From: Monilinia fructicola
Lineage: Eukaryota; Ascomycota; Leotiomycetes; Helotiales; Sclerotiniaceae
Assembly (NCBI GenBank): GCA_008692225.1
Contig: VICG01000007.1
Location: 2,266,501-2,330,500, forward strand
DNA length: 64,000 bases
Reading direction: 5' to 3'
Shown here: in pieces, positions 59,295 to 64,000 of the stretch
How positions within the stretch are numbered: the stretch's first letter is position 1
Layout: each line of letters starts with the position of its first letter
Translations under genes and position numbers: made by a program
The notes under the pieces: model-generated
What the model was told of the DNA's origin: nothing
The model's input: the letters and a program-made list of their open reading frames with translations, nothing else
The model's database searches: none

Positions 59295-60998
59295 ATGTCA
59301 AACATACGTCTTACAAGTAAAGATCTTGGATATGTTCCAGGACAACTCCCCCAAGGACCCAAGAACTCTATTCTTGACGTTCCAGGTTAGTCAACATTAC
59401 CCCACAAATCCCACAAGTCAGTATCACGAGATCAGTAGCTCGTGATATCTATATCTACATCTATATATATTGGGATTTTGATCTCAAATGTCGGCGTATC
59501 AATTCTAATCTTCTTCAGGAGTTCACGTCGGTCAACACACAATCGGAAATGATGGCGAAGATGTCCGCAAAGGTGTCACTGTCATTTTTCCTCGACATCC
59601 GGATGAAATTGCCATTCCATGTTATGCTGGACTACACACCCTTAATGGGAATGGAGAATTGACCGGGAGTCATCAGATTAAAGATTGGGGTTATTCGAAT
59701 ACTGTTCGTGATATTTCTCCAATACAAGATATTCTCCATTTCACCACCAATGAAGAGAACAACATAAGGAATGGATGTTAATGAAAACGCAAATAGCCAA
59801 TCGCCATTACCAATTCCCTCTCCTTGGGAATCGTCTACCAGGCCCTCTGGAACCGCGTTCTGGACGTCGCTTCAACCAAATCTGCATCCATCAAAGAAGT
59901 CTCGCATAACTACGGCACTCCCATCGTAGGCGAGACCGCCGATATGATCCTCAATGATGTATATCGCTCCCCGCTAACCCTCGAGGATGTAAAGCCTGCC
60001 ATTGAGAACGCATTAACGCAAAAAGAGGTACAGGAAGGTTTGTACTCGGTTCCGTTTCATATCGCCTGATCTTGTTCCCGATCGAAATCTCCACTTTTCT
60101 TTTCCTTCAATGTTCCCTTGGTTTCAAAACAGCTCTTTCCTTATTTTCCTCAATATCTCCATTTTCTAGGAAATACTGACTCCTCAACCTGGGTATAGGC
60201 CAGCATGGTGGTGGTGCTGGTATGACATGTCACATGTTTCCTGGAGGTACTGGAACAAGCTCGAGGGTCTTTGGAGAGGTTCCTTGGGAGGATGCAGAAG
60301 GAAGCCAGAAATTCACGGTAGGGGTCTTGGTACAGAGCAACTATGGTCATTTGAGAGATTTTGTGGTTGGCGGTGTGCCAATCGGAAGGTTGTTACTGAA
60401 AGAGAATAAGGAATTGGAAGAAAAGGAGAGGGCGAGTGAGAAAGGAGGAAAAATTGGCGAGGGAAGTATCATCATCATCTTGATGTAAGTTTTCATTTTG
60501 CTTCCCATAAGAAAAGCGCGACTATTTGAATCAAGCTAAAATCATCCTAGAACTGATGCGCCTCTTCTCCCCCACCAACTGAACCGTGTAGCTCGTCACT
60601 GCGCGGTAGGACTCGCTCAAGTCGGTGGCCATGGCGTAGGTCGCAATCATTCCGGCGATATTATCCTAGCTCTTTCCACCGGCAATAGACCAAATGAGAT
60701 AGTCGATGAATCTCAAGTAAATGGTCTCTCCAAGATCGAAGTCAATGATATAAAAGTCATCAAGAATGACAGCATCGAGACACTATTCCGAGCCGCAAGT
60801 GAGGCTACCGAAGAAGCGATTTTGAATTCCATCATTGCGGGTAAAGATGGGAGAACGGGATTTCAAGGATACAGGCTGGAAGGCTTGCCGATTGATAGAG
60901 TAAGGGAATTGGTGGAGGAGCACAGGGTGAATATTGATGATGAGAGTTGTCTCTCGTCGGGGGAGTATCTTGCACTTCAGAACAAGGGCGTTCAGTAA
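59295..60998 (+). CDS. DmpA-type aminopeptidase (peptidase family S58/P1)
   Basis: Self-cleaving N-terminal-nucleophile hydrolase; bacterial relatives remove D- or L-amino acids or beta-amino acids from short peptides. The substrate here is unknown. Motifs run in family order: NSILDVPGVHVGQHTIG, GVTVIFPRH, CYAGLHTLNGNGELTGSHQI, PIAITNSLSLGIVYQALWN, PIVGETADMILND, GAGMTCHMFPGGTGTSSRV, TVGVLVQSNYGH, EGSIIIIL and TDAPLLPHQLNRVARHCAVGL. The predicted cleavage and nucleophile is the Ser of EGSIIII. Exons are 59295-59385, 59519-59703, 59797-60037, 60199-60484 and 60551-60998. The second donor (GTTCGT) is unusual, the others ordinary. All joins keep frame, and no slip is seen. No secretion signal is evident, so it is probably cytosolic. 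Confidence 0.88.
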
Positions 60999-63063
60999 AT
61001 TAAGCTTAAAACCTTTGATTTTTCTTGTACACAAGGTCAGTTGAGTTGGTGCCACTGTCTGGAAAGGTTATCGGAGGAATAGGTACAGGGATGAAGGCTT
61101 GTCATGAGATATACGTCATGGTACAAATCGATTCATTCTAGTGCATCTATTGGTTCATCGTTCTATGTTGCCACATTTACCTGCGAATCTTTTGCTGAGA
61201 TATCTCATGCTGTACATCAGAAATTTGAGTATAAGTTACAACTCGAGGAGCGCTGCTCACCACATGTAGTTCATTCATCAGGTGATATAGAGCTACCTCA
61301 AAAAGCCCCGGCTTTCCGTGTTGCACTTTATGAGGAGCTTCCTACCATCTTTCTCATTGTCCTTATCCTTATGAATTAGTCGAGAATTTGAGCGGCAAAA
61401 GCGCCAGGCTCTTTTCGACATCTTGATTGTTCTCTGCCTATCAGAAGTTTTTCCTCTCCAGCTATCTCAGATACCATTATCATGAGTCCGGTTGTCAAAT
61501 AGCCAAAATATATTGTGATGCTTGCTGGCATTGCTACATCGCATTGTCTCATAAAAATTGAAGCTTAGATATTTCGTACGATTGTTGTCGTTGCTATACT
61601 TTTCTCTACTCATATTATCTTCACCTGGTATCCACAGCCAAGTTCGCACTCCTGCCAGAATAGCCTATAATAATACAGCTATCTTCCAATTGTTGATTAT
61701 ATGAACAGTTTCCAAAGACGATGTAGAGGCTTGGATCTACAGATACGACATAGAGAAAAGTTACATCTTTTGCGGCAGGGAATCCTCATATTCGTGGAAA
61801 ATGGAGATAATAATTAATGGATTCTTAGGCGACGGGCGAGAGGCGAGAGATTGGGGCTGGAGTGAGAGTGACCGAACTTCCAATTTGAGAGTCCCGGGAA
61901 GCCATTTGAAAAAGGGACGATGTATCAGATGTATCTCCTGGAAAGAAATGAAAGCCGCCATACACGAGAGAAACTAACCAGTTGTCTAGCCGGCCGGGCA
62001 AACTACCTCTCGATCGGGACTGACAAGCTGTCAAAAAAGACTGGAGGATTTCAAAGATCGCGTCTCTCTCTCTCTCTATAACGATGGACAGATACGTAGA
62101 TCCAGGTATCTGGCGCCGTTCAAAAATCGCACGGCTATCGCGAGCAATCATGGGGATCAAAACGTTAAGATCTCACCACCGCAGTTGAGATATCCGGAAA
62201 AATGAAGAAACACACTTACCCGGAGCAGCCTCCTCCGCCCTTAGAAATAACGGATGCCGAATAATCTGCAATTCATCTCTACCGATAAGACAACAGCCAT
62301 CATTGAGAGAAGTTGAAGAAGACCAAACGACCAACACGGACGGGGCATAATTGCACACCAAATAGGTTAGGGCCATGACCCTCTTGGTGCCCATATACGG
62401 CAATGCTTAAAGTCCAAGCATAATTGAATCCTCTACTGGAAAAGTTTCGATTCCACGAACCAGATGCCACAGCTACCACACATACTCTCTGTTTCGACAA
62501 TCAAAAAAATATCGCACTCCCCACCAGCTGTGGGGTTTCCGTTCAATTTTAATTTCTGCAAACAACGAGAGACCTATCGAATGAGCATCGCTTGCCATCG
62601 CGCGGAACTCTGATTGCAAATCAAACGTTGGGGAGCTGATGGTCATTAGTCTGCGTAAGCGAGATGGGGAAAAGGAGATCTTTTTTTTTGGCGTGGGGTT
62701 ATGATCCTTGAATGCTGCTCGGACATAGAGCTATTGATATCGCATTATAGCTTGTATTTTCAAAAGAATTTTATAGTTTCTAGTGCGTGAAATGGATTTT
62801 AATTATATCCGATTGAGGATTCATTAGATGATACGTCAGGTACACGCGGAGATTCGCACGTGAAAATGATGTAGACCAAAGGTACAATCAACACGATCAG
62901 GGTGTAAGATCAAATCAGGCTAATATAGTACAGTAATTGAAAGTTATCAACAAATATCCGTCAAGATCTCAAGGAGGAGAAACTATGTTTTTTACCGAAA
63001 GGCTTGACATCGTAATGAATGAATATGAAATATTTCAAGTGCGTGTTTATCAAACACCAACAT
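60999..63063. other. Intergenic, nothing recognised
   Basis: About 2.1 kb between convergently facing genes. Open frames of 60-111 codons on the minus strand at 61761-62500 lack known motifs. There is a short TC run near 62062 and a T9 run near 62685. Confidence 0.45.
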
Positions 63064-64000
63064 CTAAAGCCAACCCCAACCGACAAAAAGTTTGAAGCCA
63101 CCAGTGACAGCCCTCTGGAACACACCCTCCAAGTCATATAATATGCTCGTACGGCGCAACTTTGCATGGTTCTCCTCTCCGTACCCTGCAATAGGGTCTT
63201 GCCAGCTGGCGGCATAATTCAAGTACTGCCATTTGCTATAATACTTTTCTGCCTTTGCGTATGTCTCAATTTTTGCGAACATGTCTTTGGCGGTCTGGGT
63301 AACGATAGCATCATCGGATGCCTGTTGCCAAGTTGCGGTAAGGAGAACGACAATGAGTGGACCTTCGGCGGGAGAAACACCTAAGACGTTTCCACCTGTG
63401 GCTGCGGATTTGGCTGGAACATTGGTGGGAAGTGGTTCTAATGATATAGACCAGGTGAGAGTGTCGATTGTTTCAAGGCTGGCGAGGGAAGTGTTCCAGG
63501 CATTGAATGTTGCATTGAGCATGGCTTTGCTGGGTTTGAAGGTTGTTGTCATGAAGATTGTACTAGGTGTATGTCAGAATGAATTGACAACATCATTCAC
63601 GAATGCACGAATGCACGAGAAGAAAGACAAGAACACATACCGTAAATGAGTAGTTGGTGCCAATGTTTCAGTGGCAACATCTGTTATGTTGGTAATTCTC
63701 ATAGTACTCAAAAATTGAGGTTCAATTGCGGTCAAGTGTTGGTATACTGGGGGGTTGGCGACCGCTTTGGTATAAACGATGTTGTTCACTACTAGCGGAC
63801 CAATAGCGGGCTGGTAGACGAAGGTAGAAATTAGAGAAGCGTATTCATCATAAGTTCCGTTACTGGTGAAGTCGGCCAAGGCGTTGATTTGTTGGTCTGC
63901 AGTTGATATATCATACAAGATATTGCCACCCCAAATATCACCTTGTTGAAAAGCGTAGAAGTCAATTCTGGTGACTACTGCCAAATTGTTGGAGCCACCT
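63064..64000 (-). CDS. FAD-linked (BBE-like) oxidoreductase, 5' part beyond the window edge
   Basis: C-terminal part of a vanillyl-alcohol-oxidase-type flavoenzyme with a berberine-bridge-like end. The fungal members oxidise sugars, alkaloids or phenolics, often outside the cell, and the substrate here is unknown. The part shown begins in GGSNNLAVVTRIDFYAFQQG, the end of the FAD-binding domain. It continues with substrate-domain sequence (IGPLVVNNIVYTKAV, TMRITNITDVATETLAPTTH). One intron (63640-63563, GTATGT donor) is spliced in frame to give LRTIFMTTTFKP. It ends with the BBE motif YLNYAASWQDPIAGYG and GVFQRAVTGGFKLF. The catalytic His and the N-terminus lie past 64000, so covalent FAD linkage cannot be judged. 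No frame slips. Confidence 0.85.

Overview
This window is nuclear DNA from a filamentous ascomycete. Introns are short (about 50-120 nt) with GTAAGT/GTATGT donors and CTAAC-like branch sites. The genes are typical of ascomycetes, and two AT-rich islands look RIP-degraded. The gene content and the giant acidic-repeat protein suggest Leotiomycetes, perhaps Sclerotiniaceae, but that placement is inference.

Layout. 1-1.6 kb is low-complexity DNA. 1.6-4.6 kb (-) is a tRNA m5C methyltransferase (NCL1/Trm4). 5.9-6.7 kb (-) is the shared RNA polymerase subunit RPB5. 8.0-9.8 kb (+) is a BFR1-like coiled-coil protein. 9.8-18.1 kb is a microsatellite-rich tract followed by AT-rich island I; its only convincing gene is a conserved CxxC protein of unknown role (12.3-13.2 kb, -). 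18.5-20.1 kb (+) is a mitochondrial Obg GTPase (MTG2-like). 21.2-23.1 kb (+) is a Baeyer-Villiger-type flavin monooxygenase. 24.8-25.9 kb (+) is a secreted NlpC/P60 protein. 26.8-28.0 kb (-) is an unknown protein. 28.3-29.3 kb is a small inverted-repeat transposon remnant. 29.6-30.8 kb (-) is a mitochondrial carnitine/acylcarnitine carrier.

32.9-44.9 kb (+) is one giant gene. A 4.5-kb first exon encodes SHTAALDEIK-type repeats. It is followed by 14 tiny frame-preserving exons encoding a Glu/Pro-rich linker, then a 5.3-kb last exon encoding a very acidic tail. 46.1-47.4 kb (-) is an unknown protein with a C-terminal membrane anchor. 50.5-52.2 kb (+) is a second flavin monooxygenase. 52.8-54.5 kb is AT-rich island II. 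54.9-57.6 kb (+) is CDC45. 59.3-61.0 kb (+) is a DmpA-type (S58/P1) aminopeptidase. 63.1 kb to the window end (-) is a BBE-like FAD oxidoreductase cut off by the edge.

The genes do not form one pathway: core housekeeping genes alternate with secreted or oxidative accessory genes. The most striking features are the symmetric mini-exon array in the giant gene, and a matched pair of transposon remnants, one intact and one heavily RIP-converted. Many genes, including essential ones, carry single-base homopolymer frameshifts. I read these as assembly errors rather than pseudogenes, so CDS spans below cover the whole inferred gene across such breaks.
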